NCBI GenBank assembly: GCA_000283575.1
Contig: AP012044.1
Span: 2,542,001-2,606,000 of the forward strand
Reading direction: 5' to 3'
Origin: Oscillibacter valericigenes Sjm18-20
Lineage (GTDB): Bacteria > Bacillota > Clostridia > Oscillospirales > Oscillospiraceae
Length of the DNA: 64,000 bases
The notes under the pieces are model-generated. The model was not told where the DNA came from, ran no database searches, and saw nothing but the letters and a program-made list of their open reading frames with translations. The position numbers and the translations under genes are program-made. Shown here piece by piece: positions 17,509-25,996 of this stretch (its first letter is position 1; the number at the start of each line of letters is the position of its first letter).

Positions 17509-18798
17509 ATGCAGGAAACAAACGAAATTCGAGACAAAGTGGTACTGGTGGGGCTGAACTCACCGGTACTGAACAAGGACGAAGACGCCGACGAGGCCAC
17601 CATGGAGGAGCTGTCCGCCCTGGTAGAGACCGCAGGCGGAGAAACGGAGGGCATCGTCCTCCAAAACCGGGAGAAACCCGACCCCCGCACCTTCATCGGC
17701 GAGGGTAAGGTGGCCGAAGTGCAGCTCTACTGTGAAAACGTGGGTGCCACTATGGTCATCTTCGACAACGACCTGTCTCCCTCTCAGCAGCGGGTGCTGA
17801 CGGAGCTTCTGGGAATTCAGGTCCTGGACCGCTGCGGCCTGATTCTGGACATCTTCGCCCAGAGGGCCAAGACAAAGGAAGGCCGCTTACAGGTGGAGCT
17901 GGCGGAATATCAGTACCTCCTCCCCCGCCTGACAGGTATGTGGACCCATCTAGAGCGGCAGGGCGGCACCAGCGGCAAGGGCGCCATCGGGTCCAAGGGC
18001 CCCGGCGAGACACAGCTGGAAACCGACCGGCGGCTGATCCACAAAAAGATCGACAAGCTCCGCTCCGACCTCGAGGACGTACGCCGGGTCCGGGGGACCC
18101 AGCGTCAGCAGCGGCAAAAAAACGAGATTCCCGTCGTGTCAATCGTGGGCTATACCAACGCGGGCAAATCCACGCTGCTCAATCAGCTCACCGGCGCATC
18201 CATTCCGGCCAACAACCGCCTGTTCGACACGCTGGACACCACCAGCCGGCTTTTGACCGTCAGCGATACGCTGGACGTGGTCCTCAGCGACACCGTCGGC
18301 TTTATCCGCAAGCTTCCCCATCAGCTGGTGGAGGCATTCAAGGCGACGCTGGAGGAGCTGGAATACGCGGATCTTCTGCTCCATGTTATCGACGTGTCCA
18401 ACCCCGGGTGGCAGCAACAGGCGCAGGTGGTGGAGGATCTGATTGCGGAGCTGGGGGCCAGCGGAATTCCCCGCATTGAGGTCTTCAACAAGTGCGACCT
18501 CTCCGGCGGCGAGATCCTGCCCCGCGGGGAAGATATGGTGACCATCTCCGCGAAAACCGGCGAGGGCGTGCAGGAGCTCCTGCAGCTCATTGACCGGCGT
18601 CTGGACAAGGGCGCCCGGCGGGTGAGCATCCATCTGCCCTATGACAGGGGCGGGCTTCTGGACATTTTGTTCCGGGAGGCGAAGGTGGAAAAGGTGGACT
18701 ATGCACAAACTATCGACGTGACCGCCGTATGTGCTCCCCGGGTCCTGGGGCAGGTGGCTCCTTACGTGCAGGAGGCGGAGGACCCCCTTGACCTTTAA
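17509..18798 (+). CDS. hflX: ribosome-associated GTPase HflX
   Basis: 429 residues from ATG 17509 (MQETNEIRDK), with AAAGGAG 6 nt upstream; an in-frame upstream start overlaps the previous gene and lacks a ribosome site. The N-terminal HflX domain contains DPRTFIGEGKV and FDNDLSPSQQRVL, then the hallmark GPGETQLETDRR and a coiled linker. The Obg-like G domain follows: G1 GYTNAGKST (about 214), G2/G3 region with DTVGFIRKLPHQLVEAF, and NKCD (G4). HflX binds the 50S subunit and splits stalled ribosomes under stress. It is the central gene of a three-gene rightward run. Confidence 0.96.
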   Translation: MQETNEIRDKVVLVGLNSPVLNKDEDADEATMEELSALVETAGGETEGIVLQNREKPDPRTFIGEGKVAEVQLYCENVGATMVIFDNDLSPSQQRVLTELLGIQVLDRCGLILDIFAQRAKTKEGRLQVELAEYQYLLPRLTGMWTHLERQGGTSGKGAIGSKGPGETQLETDRRLIHKKIDKLRSDLEDVRRVRGTQRQQRQKNEIPVVSIVGYTNAGKSTLLNQLTGASIPANNRLFDTLDTTSRLLTVSDTLDVVLSDTVGFIRKLPHQLVEAFKATLEELEYADLLLHVIDVSNPGWQQQAQVVEDLIAELGASGIPRIEVFNKCDLSGGEILPRGEDMVTISAKTGEGVQELLQLIDRRLDKGARRVSIHLPYDRGGLLDILFREAKVEKVDYAQTIDVTAVCAPRVLGQVAPYVQEAEDPLDL

Positions 18799-18846
18799 CA
18801 TGAAACGACGGCATTGCGGGTGATATTAAGACGCTGGAGGAGTGGC

Positions 18847-19482
18847 ATGAGCGGATATCTGGTACCCTTTGAGGCTGCGGAAAGCGAATTCACGGAAAAA
18901 CGCTCCCGCTTCATCAGCCATATCTGGCGGGTGGAGAGCGAGACGGAGGCCCGCGCCCGCATTGAGGAGACGAAAAAGCAATATTACGACGCCCGCCACA
19001 ACTGCTGGTGCTATTTGCTCCGGGAGGGCGGCGCGGTGCGTTATGCCGATGACGGCGAGCCTCAGGGCACGGCGGGCCTGCCCATGCTGAACGTATTCCA
19101 GCGGGAGGAGATCACCAATGTGTGCTGCGTAGTAACCCGCTATTTCGGCGGTGTGCTGCTGGGAGCCGGTGGACTATCCCGGGCCTATGCCAGAGGCGCC
19201 AAGGACGCGTTGGACGCCGCCGGAATCAGCCGGGTCAGCCTGTGGACCCTGTGGGACGTACCCTGCACCTATCCCCTGCTGGAGCGAGTCAAGCTGGAAC
19301 TGACAGCTGCCGGAGCTGTTGTTGAAAACGCGGACTACGGTGCTGACATCACACTTCTCGCCGCGTTTCCACAGGGCGGTGCCGAGAGGTTTGCCCCTTG
19401 GCTGACAGAGCTCTCCGCCGGCGCTTTGTCTATGGAAAAGCGGGGCGAGGAATTCCGTCCGGGTCCGCGGGTAGCTCGATGA
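18847..19482 (+). CDS. YigZ/IMPACT family protein
   Basis: 211 residues from ATG 18847, preceded by GGAGGAG. The N-terminal IMPACT domain is clear: EKRSRFISHIWRV, DARHNCWCYLL, ADDGEPQGTAGLPML and VTRYFGGVLLGAGGLSRAYA. A C-terminal DUF1949-type domain follows. The eukaryotic relative inhibits Gcn2 activation; the bacterial function is unsettled, with proposals including a regulator of translation and a peptidase annotation. It is the last gene of the hflX unit. Confidence 0.93.
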   Translation: MSGYLVPFEAAESEFTEKRSRFISHIWRVESETEARARIEETKKQYYDARHNCWCYLLREGGAVRYADDGEPQGTAGLPMLNVFQREEITNVCCVVTRYFGGVLLGAGGLSRAYARGAKDALDAAGISRVSLWTLWDVPCTYPLLERVKLELTAAGAVVENADYGADITLLAAFPQGGAERFAPWLTELSAGALSMEKRGEEFRPGPRVAR

Positions 19483-19599
19483 ACCATCTCTGACGATCCT
19501 CCGCCGTGGGATGAACCGCCGCGCAGCAAAATTTCAAGGCCCTGCGCTGCGTTAAATCTCTTCCGTTTTCTTCCGTTAAATAGCAGATATTTGTTAAAA

Positions 19600-21118
19600 G
19601 GAAAGAAACACCCAGCGGGTGTTTCTCAGCCTGTAGACAAAGTATCAGAGAAATGATGCTTTGTCTTTTTTTAGTGCTTAGAAGATGGTAAAATCGAAAA
19701 AGCAATTGATTTCAGTTTCATATATGATTTGGTGAAAGGCAGGTACAGCGAAGATACGGGCCGTCCAAGTATTGATCCTGTAGTGCTGTTCAAGATCGTG
19801 TTCATCCAGTATCTATTTGGAATCCGCAGCATGCGGCAGACGATCAAAGAAATCGAGGTCAATGCGGCATATCGCTGGTTTTTGGGATATGACTGGAACG
19901 ATCCGATCCCTCATTTTACGACCTTTGGAAAAAATTATTCCCGGCGGTTTGAGGGCACCGATATTTTTGAGAAAATATTCGCCCGTATTCTGCTGGAAGC
20001 GGTGAAGCTGAAGTATGTGGACCCGAAGGCGGTGTTCATTGATTCCAGGCATATCAAGGCCAGCGCCAACCGAAACAGGAAAATGAAGGTGCAGGTTCAG
20101 GAAGAGGCCCGGCATTACCAAAAAGAGTTGATGGAGGAAATCAACAAGGACCGGGAGGTTCATGGGAAAAAGCCATTTGACGATGACGACTCGGGAAAAG
20201 GCGGCGGGGCTGGACAGACTAAAGAGATCGAAAAAAGCACCACCGATCCGGAGTGCGGCATGTTCCACAAAGGGGAGCATGAAAAATGTTTCGCCTACAC
20301 CGCGCACACAGCCTGCGACCGGCACAACTTCATCCTTGGCGTAGAACTTTCCCCCGCCAACGTCCATGACAGCGTGATGTTCAAAAGCATTTATGACAAA
20401 GTAAAGGCCACGTTCCCTGAAATCAAGTACGTTGTTGCCGACGCTGGTTACAAGATCCCATATATCTGCAAACAGATTCTGGACGACCACCAAATTCCGG
20501 TTTTGCCTTACAAAAGGCCGATGAGCAAAAAAGGATATTTCAAGCCCTACGAATATGTATACGACCAATATTACGACTGTGTTCTCTGCCCAAACAACCA
20601 GGTTCTGCGCTACTCAACCACAAACCGTGACGGATACCGGGAATACAAAAGCGACCCCAAAATCTGCAAATGCTGTCCGAAACGGGCGCAGTGCACGCAG
20701 AGTAGGAACTGTCAGAAAACTGTAACGCGGCATGTATGGGCGAACGATCTGGACGTCGCGGAAGATTTTCGCCACACATCGCGGGGAAAAGCAATTTACC
20801 GGGAGCGTGCGGAAACCATCGAACGGGTTTTCGCCGACGCAAAAGAAAAACATGGGTTGAGATATACTACCTTACGGGGCAAAGCCAACGTGACGATGCA
20901 GGCTTTGCTCACTTTCGCCTGCATGAATCTCAAAAAGCTGGCAATCTGGAAATCGGAAGACCCCAGGTTCAAGCCCAAATACGATTTTCCCTTTCTCTTT
21001 TTCCTGCTATTTGTTCCCAATTCGATTATTCGCATGAAAAACGCCGCTTGGGTCTGAATCCCAAACGGCGTTTTGTCTACCGGCTGAGGAAAGAAACACC
21101 CAGCGGGTGTTTCTTTCC
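19600..21118 (+). mobile_element. IS1182-type insertion sequence with hairpin ends
   Basis: About 1.5 kb bounded by inverted ends: GGAAAGAAACACCC-AGC-GGGTGTTTCT ... CAGCCTGTAGACAAA on the left and its imperfect complement (TTTGTCTACCGGCTG ... GGAAAGAAACACCC-AGC-GGGTGTTTC) on the right. Each end contains the same self-complementary hairpin. No target duplication is obvious. The transposase inside seems to lack its normal N-terminus. Confidence 0.75.
19675..21057 (+). CDS. IS1182-family transposase, probably 5'-truncated
   Basis: The frame opens at 19675 after a stop and has no ATG; possible starts are TTG 19729 or GTG 19732. The product resembles IS5/IS1182 transposases: YSEDTGRPSIDPVVLFKIV, IRSMRQTIKEIEVNAAYRWF, FIDSRHIKASAN (first DDE Asp), YVVADAGYKIPYI (second Asp), then a Cys-rich CVLCPNNQVLR ... 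CKCCPKRAQC and IERVFADAKEKHGLRY (Glu). Family members begin with about 20-25 more residues ahead of the EKAIDFSFIYDLV motif seen here. The catalytic triad is kept, so the protein might still work if a start exists. It probably no longer moves by itself. Confidence 0.8.
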   Translation, partial: CLEDGKIEKAIDFSFIYDLVKGRYSEDTGRPSIDPVVLFKIVFIQYLFGIRSMRQTIKEIEVNAAYRWFLGYDWNDPIPHFTTFGKNYSRRFEGTDIFEKIFARILLEAVKLKYVDPKAVFIDSRHIKASANRNRKMKVQVQEEARHYQKELMEEINKDREVHGKKPFDDDDSGKGGGAGQTKEIEKSTTDPECGMFHKGEHEKCFAYTAHTACDRHNFILGVELSPANVHDSVMFKSIYDKVKATFPEIKYVVADAGYKIPYICKQILDDHQIPVLPYKRPMSKKGYFKPYEYVYDQYYDCVLCPNNQVLRYSTTNRDGYREYKSDPKICKCCPKRAQCTQSRNCQKTVTRHVWANDLDVAEDFRHTSRGKAIYRERAETIERVFADAKEKHGLRYTTLRGKANVTMQALLTFACMNLKKLAIWKSEDPRFKPKYDFPFLFFLLFVPNSIIRMKNAAWV

Positions 21119-21221
21119 TTTTTTCTGGTTAAAGTCAAAGTCCCTTGTCTGGCTCTCCGCCGCGAGTTGAGCGGGACAAGCTGCAGCAAATCGCACCTCC
21201 CGCGTTTTGAAGCGGGGGCAA

Positions 21222-21695
21222 TTAGATTTCGCATTCCCTCGTACGCCAGGCAATCTCGACATCCAGATCTCTTTTCAGCTTTGCGTTTTCGGCGATGAGG
21301 TCATCATAATGACGGCTTTGCACGTAATATTTGACAAAGCTGAATGTGGCCTCCTGGAATTCTTCTTCTGAATACTGCGGCAGGAGGGAACCGTTGAACC
21401 GCTTAAGCCCCTGCACAGAAATCACCACCAGACGGCGGTTCTTTTCGGAGAGATGAATGATCTTCAAATTCTCCGGAATTTCCAACTGCAAATCGTAAAT
21501 TTCGTTGATCGCTTCCAGCAGCTTGCGCTGTTCCGGCTTTGCCGAAACGACCACACCGTATTTTGTAAACAGCTCCTTTAAGTAGTCGACAGAGACTTCC
21601 TCTCTGGTAATGGTTCCCTTGCCAATTCCGGAAAACATCGTGTTGGACAGAGAAAAGCTGACAAATACCTCTTTACCCGTTTTCGGATAGCTCAT
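21222..21695 (-). CDS. DUF1874 (STIV B116)-like protein
   Basis: 157 residues. I chose ATG 21695 because GGGAGG lies 9 nt upstream; the ATG at 21701 is too close to it. Residues 10-115 resemble the DUF1874 fold, known from archaeal-virus protein B116 and bacterial mobile elements: a start strand (FVSFSLSNTMFSG), VSVDYLKELFTKYGVVVSA, LQLEIPENLKIIHL and a final SEEEFQEATFSFVKYYV. The last 30 residues form a charged helix not typical of the family. Similarity is by pattern only. The gene is alone, AT-richer than the core, between an IS and a glycosyltransferase, and its promoter overlaps three TTGCGCAA sites. Confidence 0.5.
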   Translation of the reverse strand: MSYPKTGKEVFVSFSLSNTMFSGIGKGTITREEVSVDYLKELFTKYGVVVSAKPEQRKLLEAINEIYDLQLEIPENLKIIHLSEKNRRLVVISVQGLKRFNGSLLPQYSEEEFQEATFSFVKYYVQSRHYDDLIAENAKLKRDLDVEIAWRTRECEI

Positions 21696-21760
21696 GATCA
21701 TTTACCTCCCGACATATTCTTTGATTTTGATAGGAAAGTATTTTAGATTGCTTTAGAACT

Positions 21761-21814
21761 ATTATATCACATATTGCGCAAAAGTAAAATACTAAATTGC
21801 GCAATATTGCGCAA
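21761..21814 (-). promoter_or_regulatory. promoter with three TTGCGCAA operator sites
   Basis: On the minus strand a perfect TATAAT (21761-21766) follows TTTACT at a 16-bp spacing. Three copies of the 8-bp palindrome TTGCGCAA lie at 21774-21781 (between -10 and -35), 21797-21804 and 21807-21814. The two outer copies are exactly 10 bp apart, one helical turn, as expected for cooperative binding. They control the DUF1874-like gene 60 bp downstream. Confidence 0.65.
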
Positions 21815-21962
21815 TTATTCGTCAGGTAATTTACGTATAAAGCTGTCTGGGCATGGACCAAGCTTTGGCTGGAGCCATGCCGGACAGCCGCGCCAAGTTT
21901 GCTTCTCTCCCCTCGCAGATGGGCACCAGTATACGATTTATAGACGTCATTCAGTCTGGATT

Positions 21963-22020
21963 GGCACAACAAAAACAAGCGGTACCTGACATTCGTCCGG
22001 TTGCCGCTTGTTTTTGTGCC
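21963..22020. terminator. bidirectional hairpin
   Basis: GGCACAA(C)AAAAACAAGCGG pairs with CCGCTTGTTTTTGTGCC around a 20-nt loop. A and T tracts flank the GC part on each strand, so it could stop transcription both ways. Together with 21840-22140, where I see no convincing gene, it separates the DUF1874-like gene and the glycosyltransferase. Confidence 0.6.
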
Positions 22021-22143
22021 CACTTTGCAGACTAACCGTTTAGCGCGCAGGGCGGGCTTTGAAATTAAGCAAGAATGCTTCGACCCGGAAGTCCATACAG
22101 CGTCAAATACCGGGAAGCAGCAAGCAATGTATTAAGAAAAAGC

Positions 22144-23376
22144 TCAGAAGATATCCATAATTTTTTTCCAGGTGCGCTGAGCCGTGGCAAATTGATTATA
22201 GTGCCTTTTCACATTTTTAGAATACTTATCAAATTCCGCCGCAATGTTAAAGAAACGCTTATCCTGAAAGTATTCTGCCAATTTGGGCAGCGTCTGTTCC
22301 AGCGCGGATTTTATCATTTTCATCCTCTGCTCATATTCTCCCGGTACGGTAATATAGGTCAGCAGCGGCTTATAGCGAACCCAGCCAATGCACGCATTCA
22401 AGAATCTTGAATTGACAACAGTTGAGTCCGTAGTAATTGCCGAAAGATGGATAGGCAGCACTCCGTCCAGAAGATGCTGGTAAATCGAAAAGCCGTCATG
22501 AAATGTATAGCATGGTATCCTGCGCACGGTCCTCTCATTCAGCAGAGTTGACAGGAAGGTGTCTTCTCCTCTTGCACCCGGCGGATTAAAAAAAGGAAGT
22601 GTCTTGTGCGGATTTTTAAGATTGATGCAAAGATTTGCGCCTGAAATAAATTTACAGCCGCGGATCAGCGGCACATCCTCCGCTATGTTGGTGGTCAGCA
22701 CATCTGTCGACGCATATGTTACGCCTCCGGATTTCATAAGTGCTTTAATGCTTGTCCAGTTGATGATGTCATTGCTGATGGCTTCAATAAACAGTTTGAA
22801 ATTTTCCTCGTCCAACACCCTGTCAAACCTAATCTGAGGGATCGGCGAGACATAGCCGCAGTGGAAGCCGTTTGTGTAATCCGCATCACGGATTTCTTTC
22901 AGGTGGGAAATAAATACCTGCTGGCCGCTCCAAAGACACGTGTCATGATTATTTGTCACCGCCATTGGATATTCATCATCATCCAGGAAGAGAAAATAAT
23001 CCATCTGGTTTTCTATCGCCGCGTACAGTACCGCATTACGCTTTCCCGCATATCCCGCCCCGAAAACACCGGCCAGTTCAGACTGTGTAAATTTATTACT
23101 GTCCCGCAGTTTTTCAAGGCTCCGTAATGTATTTTTCGCTCCGACAAACGTAACGCTCTCAAAAGCATCCACAATTTCCTGGGGCAGATTCGTATAGTCC
23201 GTAGACTTAGTATTATGATATTCAACGTCATATGCGACGAAAAGATGAAGTTTGACCTCCATGCCCGCAGGTAAGCCATCCTTCGTAGCTTTCCAGGTAT
23301 TTATATAAGCCGATAAAACTTTCCGAAAATTACGTCTGCCCGTTGCAAATCCGATTCCCATACGTATTTCATTCAT
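22144..23376 (-). CDS. orphan GT-A-type glycosyltransferase-like protein
   Basis: 410 residues from ATG 23376, with AAAGGA 8 nt upstream; an ATG nine bases earlier is too close to that site. The N-terminal half looks like a nucleotide-diphospho-sugar transferase: an initial strand MGIGFATGRRNF, VKLHLFVAYDVEY, AGKRNAVLYAAI and FLFLDDDEYP, where Asp132-134 would be the metal-binding DxD. No signal peptide or membrane segment is seen, so it should be cytoplasmic. Acceptor and donor are unknown. It stands alone in an AT-rich stretch between mobile elements, which suggests transfer. Confidence 0.6.
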   Translation of the reverse strand: MNEIRMGIGFATGRRNFRKVLSAYINTWKATKDGLPAGMEVKLHLFVAYDVEYHNTKSTDYTNLPQEIVDAFESVTFVGAKNTLRSLEKLRDSNKFTQSELAGVFGAGYAGKRNAVLYAAIENQMDYFLFLDDDEYPMAVTNNHDTCLWSGQQVFISHLKEIRDADYTNGFHCGYVSPIPQIRFDRVLDEENFKLFIEAISNDIINWTSIKALMKSGGVTYASTDVLTTNIAEDVPLIRGCKFISGANLCINLKNPHKTLPFFNPPGARGEDTFLSTLLNERTVRRIPCYTFHDGFSIYQHLLDGVLPIHLSAITTDSTVVNSRFLNACIGWVRYKPLLTYITVPGEYEQRMKMIKSALEQTLPKLAEYFQDKRFFNIAAEFDKYSKNVKRHYNQFATAQRTWKKIMDIF

Positions 23377-23927
23377 TGTTGCCATCCTTTCTGCTGCTCG
23401 ATTGATTGCTATCTCACGCTCCGTTTCCTTATATCAGGATATTATTTTGAATTAATTATAACAAAAATTATACATTCCTGTCAAATTTCTATTTTTTAGC
23501 CTTCTATTAATTAATATTTTTGGTATTTCGTAAAGCTGTCTTTTTTAACTCAGTCCAGTTGCTCTTCTTTTTTTCCATGGTCCACCGGAAGTATTATGGC
23601 GACCTGTTTTTCCGGAAAAAATCGATGTTCAGGGCTTTCGCAACGCATAGCTTTCGTAAAGGGCATCCCCCCTCGCCTTCATCCGGGTACGAACCAGCAT
23701 TCCAGCAAATTCCTCCACAGCATTCTTGTGATTTCCCCTGGCGGACACCCAGAGGCCGATCCAAACGTCCCCAGGGATACTTTCATCCACAATATCCGGA
23801 AATTTTTTTCATTTCTTAGTTTGTCTCCGTATTCTTCGATGGCTTATGAGATAATCGGCATTTGCCTCAGCGTGTGGGAATTGTACGGGATTTGAAGAAG
23901 CAGACCGAGGCAGCAGTAAGTAAAAAA
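23377..23927. other. gene-poor stretch with a possible relic
   Basis: About 550 bp with no supported gene. On the minus strand 23650-23810 one frame gives a protein-like piece (IPGDVWIGLWVSARGN ... MLVRTRMKARGDALYE, ending in RKP and a stop) without a start. It may be the C-terminal relic of a lost gene. The first 120 bp are AT-rich and probably hold the promoter of the glycosyltransferase gene. Confidence 0.3.
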
Positions 23928-23962
23928 GCCCGTCTCCAAGGAATTACTCCTCGGAGACGGGC
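23928..23962 (-). terminator. terminator of the Ser/Gly/Pro-rich lipoprotein gene
   Basis: GCCCGTCTCC pairs with GGAGACGGGC; on the minus strand the stem is followed by TTTTTTA. It lies 83 bp after the lipoprotein stop codon. Confidence 0.85.
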
Positions 23963-24044
23963 CTGCTCTTGGCTCTAGCGCCGCGTATGACGAATTTTAA
24001 TAAGCAGCCTTTCCTTGAGGGGACGGGCGTGCATTATGTATAAT

Positions 24045-24743
24045 TCAGTTATTGGAAGACTGTGAACCGGAACTGCTGCCAGCCGGCATATCTGTGCCTG
24101 CATTATCAGGTGCCGCCGGATTACCCGCCATTACATTTTTGATAATTACAGTAGTGGCTATGTTATTATCACCGAGGATAACGTCCAGAACTGCGCCTTC
24201 TTTGACATCGTCTATCGATCCATCTGTCTCTCCAGAGACGCTTTCCACTTTAATTGCCGTGTCATCCGTTATCGTAATGGCTACCGTCTCCGTACCCGCC
24301 GTAAAAGTCTTTCCGCCGCCAGGTTGACCAGCATCGGGCTTTGCCCCGTCAGGCTGTTTCCCATCGGGCTGTCCGCTTGGCTGTTGGCTGCTGGACTGTC
24401 CGCCGCCGGGCTGGCCGTTTGATGGAGCTTGTGCGGTATCCGGAGAGGAATTCAGACTTGCGCTGCTTGAACTGCTGCCGGCTGGCTCGGCCGGTGCGCC
24501 GTTCTGATTCTGACCGGCATCCGTCAGCTCTCCCAGAAGCAGAGTAATCGTCTTATCGCTGACACTTTGCACTTGGCCGATGATTTCGGAACTGCCGGAC
24601 TCACTGGAACTGGACGTATTGGCAGAATTGCTTGCTGCGCTTACGGAACTTGCCGTACCTGCGCTACTGCTTCCGCATCCGGCCAGTGCCATTGCCATAA
24701 GTCCTGTGACACATAAAAGAGATAGTGTACTTTTGAATTTCAT
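24045..24743 (-). CDS. low-complexity Ser/Gly/Pro-rich lipoprotein
   Basis: 232 residues. The signal peptide ends in a lipobox with Cys23 (ALAGC). A Ser/Ala-rich linker follows, then a short beta-like unit EIIGQVQSVSDKTITLLLGEL. The centre (about 85-145) is a disordered Gln/Pro/Gly/Asp stretch with repeats of the type QPGGG and QPDGK. A second beta-rich domain (TETVAITITDDTAIKVESV, then AVLDVILGDNN) precedes a Ser-rich tail. The two domains resemble OB-like or DUF5666-type modules seen in clostridial surface lipoproteins. The function is unknown. It is monocistronic. Confidence 0.7.
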   Translation of the reverse strand: MKFKSTLSLLCVTGLMAMALAGCGSSSAGTASSVSAASNSANTSSSSESGSSEIIGQVQSVSDKTITLLLGELTDAGQNQNGAPAEPAGSSSSSASLNSSPDTAQAPSNGQPGGGQSSSQQPSGQPDGKQPDGAKPDAGQPGGGKTFTAGTETVAITITDDTAIKVESVSGETDGSIDDVKEGAVLDVILGDNNIATTVIIKNVMAGNPAAPDNAGTDMPAGSSSGSQSSNN

Positions 24744-25000
24744 TGCTTTTGCCTCCTTATTTCTTATGAAATAAGATAGAACTAAATTCTGAAAAAAAGC
24801 TTAAATTCTGGAATAAAATTTTCGAGCGAGTCATTTCATGCCTGACAGTTCTCGAGGGCTTTTTTTCATGCTGGAAATCGCGTGCCAGGAACAGGCCGAA
24901 ACGCCCTGCTGGGCGTCGCGGGAACCCGTCGGCTACGTGGGAAAGCCGCAAGTTCAATCAAGAATTATTTGAATATACTGGCAGGGAAGGAGCTGAAGCA

Positions 25001-25405
25001 GTGTATAATCTGGTTACAAATCTGGTTGACGAAATTTATCATGGGAAAACAGGTAACTTTTTAGGATATGCTACGTTCGAGCTGCCGCAAACAGAAGAAG
25101 AAAAAATATTAAATTTGGTTAACTACGGAGAAACGCCAAAATGTCTAATCTTGCTTAATCTTGACGTAATTAAAACAGCAAAGGATTACGTGCCCCCAGA
25201 GCTAATCAAAAAATATTCAAGGGCTGGGATTTTACGTGCATTATTCAGAGACGCCGATTCAGGCGTATTAATGCCTATTGAAATATGCCTTAAGTATGAT
25301 GCAAGAGGAAGAGGCCAAGAAACCGGGGATATATACCATTTTGACAGCGTAGAATACAGCAATATAGAAATAGGCGAAATCAGATATAATACAAACTCAA
25401 ATTGA
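25001..25405 (+). CDS. hypothetical protein, GTG start
   Basis: 134 residues starting with GTG; AAGGAG lies 9 nt upstream. No family is recognised. It has an acidic, soluble composition with no signal peptide or membrane segment, and a readable core TEEEKILNLVNYGETPKCLILLN and LRALFRDADSGVLMPIEICLKY. The upstream 24760-25000 holds a hairpin-rich, mosaic-like sequence. Codon use is AT-richer than the core genes, in keeping with the mobile-element surroundings. Confidence 0.5.
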   Translation: MYNLVTNLVDEIYHGKTGNFLGYATFELPQTEEEKILNLVNYGETPKCLILLNLDVIKTAKDYVPPELIKKYSRAGILRALFRDADSGVLMPIEICLKYDARGRGQETGDIYHFDSVEYSNIEIGEIRYNTNSN

Positions 25406-25633
25406 TGGCCTATTGAATACAGGCCGAGCCGCGCCGCCATTGTGAAAACAGAACAAGCCGGACGCCACACGACGCCCGGCCGCTCCATTAAAGAGAAAAG
25501 AGTGAAAAGAAAAAGCTCTTGCAAGATTTATAGTATACGTCTGACGTTAAAAGCAAAAGCACGATCCTGTAAATTCTGTATAAAAAATTTCCCGAGGCCT
25601 GCCATTTTGTGAGACTCGGGGAATCTCATTTAT

Positions 25634-25745
25634 TGCATCGCCGTCTCCATCCCTGCGGCTTGCCGCTTCCGTTCAAATCCTCCGCCTTGGTAGATAAATA
25701 CCAGCGTCCGCACCTGCTCATGCGTTAGGTTGATGAAATCCCTGA
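25634..25745 (-). pseudogene. short gene relic
   Basis: A 37-codon minus-strand frame, FRDFINLTHEQVRTLVFIYQ followed by GGGFERKRQAAG and a stop. It has no start codon or ribosome site and begins right at a hairpin (25752-25785), so it looks like the cut 3' end of a gene. Its family is not recognised. Confidence 0.35.
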
Positions 25746-25751
25746 AAGCAG

Positions 25752-25785
25752 AATAAACCGGACGTCACATGACGCCCGGTTTATT
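25752..25785. repeat. hairpin related to a second copy at about 25452-25490
   Basis: AATAAACCGG ... CCGGTTTATT closes around GACGTCACATGACGC. A related sequence (GCCGGACGCCACACGACGCCCGGC) lies at about 25455-25482 after the preceding hypothetical gene. Both could be terminators or small mobile hairpins. The rest of 25406-25996 shows no gene. Confidence 0.5.
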
Positions 25786-25996
25786 CTTTGGAAGATTGGA
25801 TGAAAAGAAGTTTGTCTCTTATAAGTATTATATATACAGGAGTTTTATTAACAAAGCCAGCGAGAATTGTTACAGATTTCTTAATTATAGTCTCGCTATC
25901 GCTTTTTCATAGATTTTGCATTTATCCGTAAATCTCTAGTGCTTTCAGAGGTTTGCTGGACTCCTGAAAATTTGTCGTTTGAAATGTTCTGAAACA

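Noticed and set aside
24757..24957. A 66-codon minus-strand gene before the Ser/Gly-rich lipoprotein
   Set aside because: It occupies the lipoprotein's upstream region, has no ribosome site and its composition looks random.
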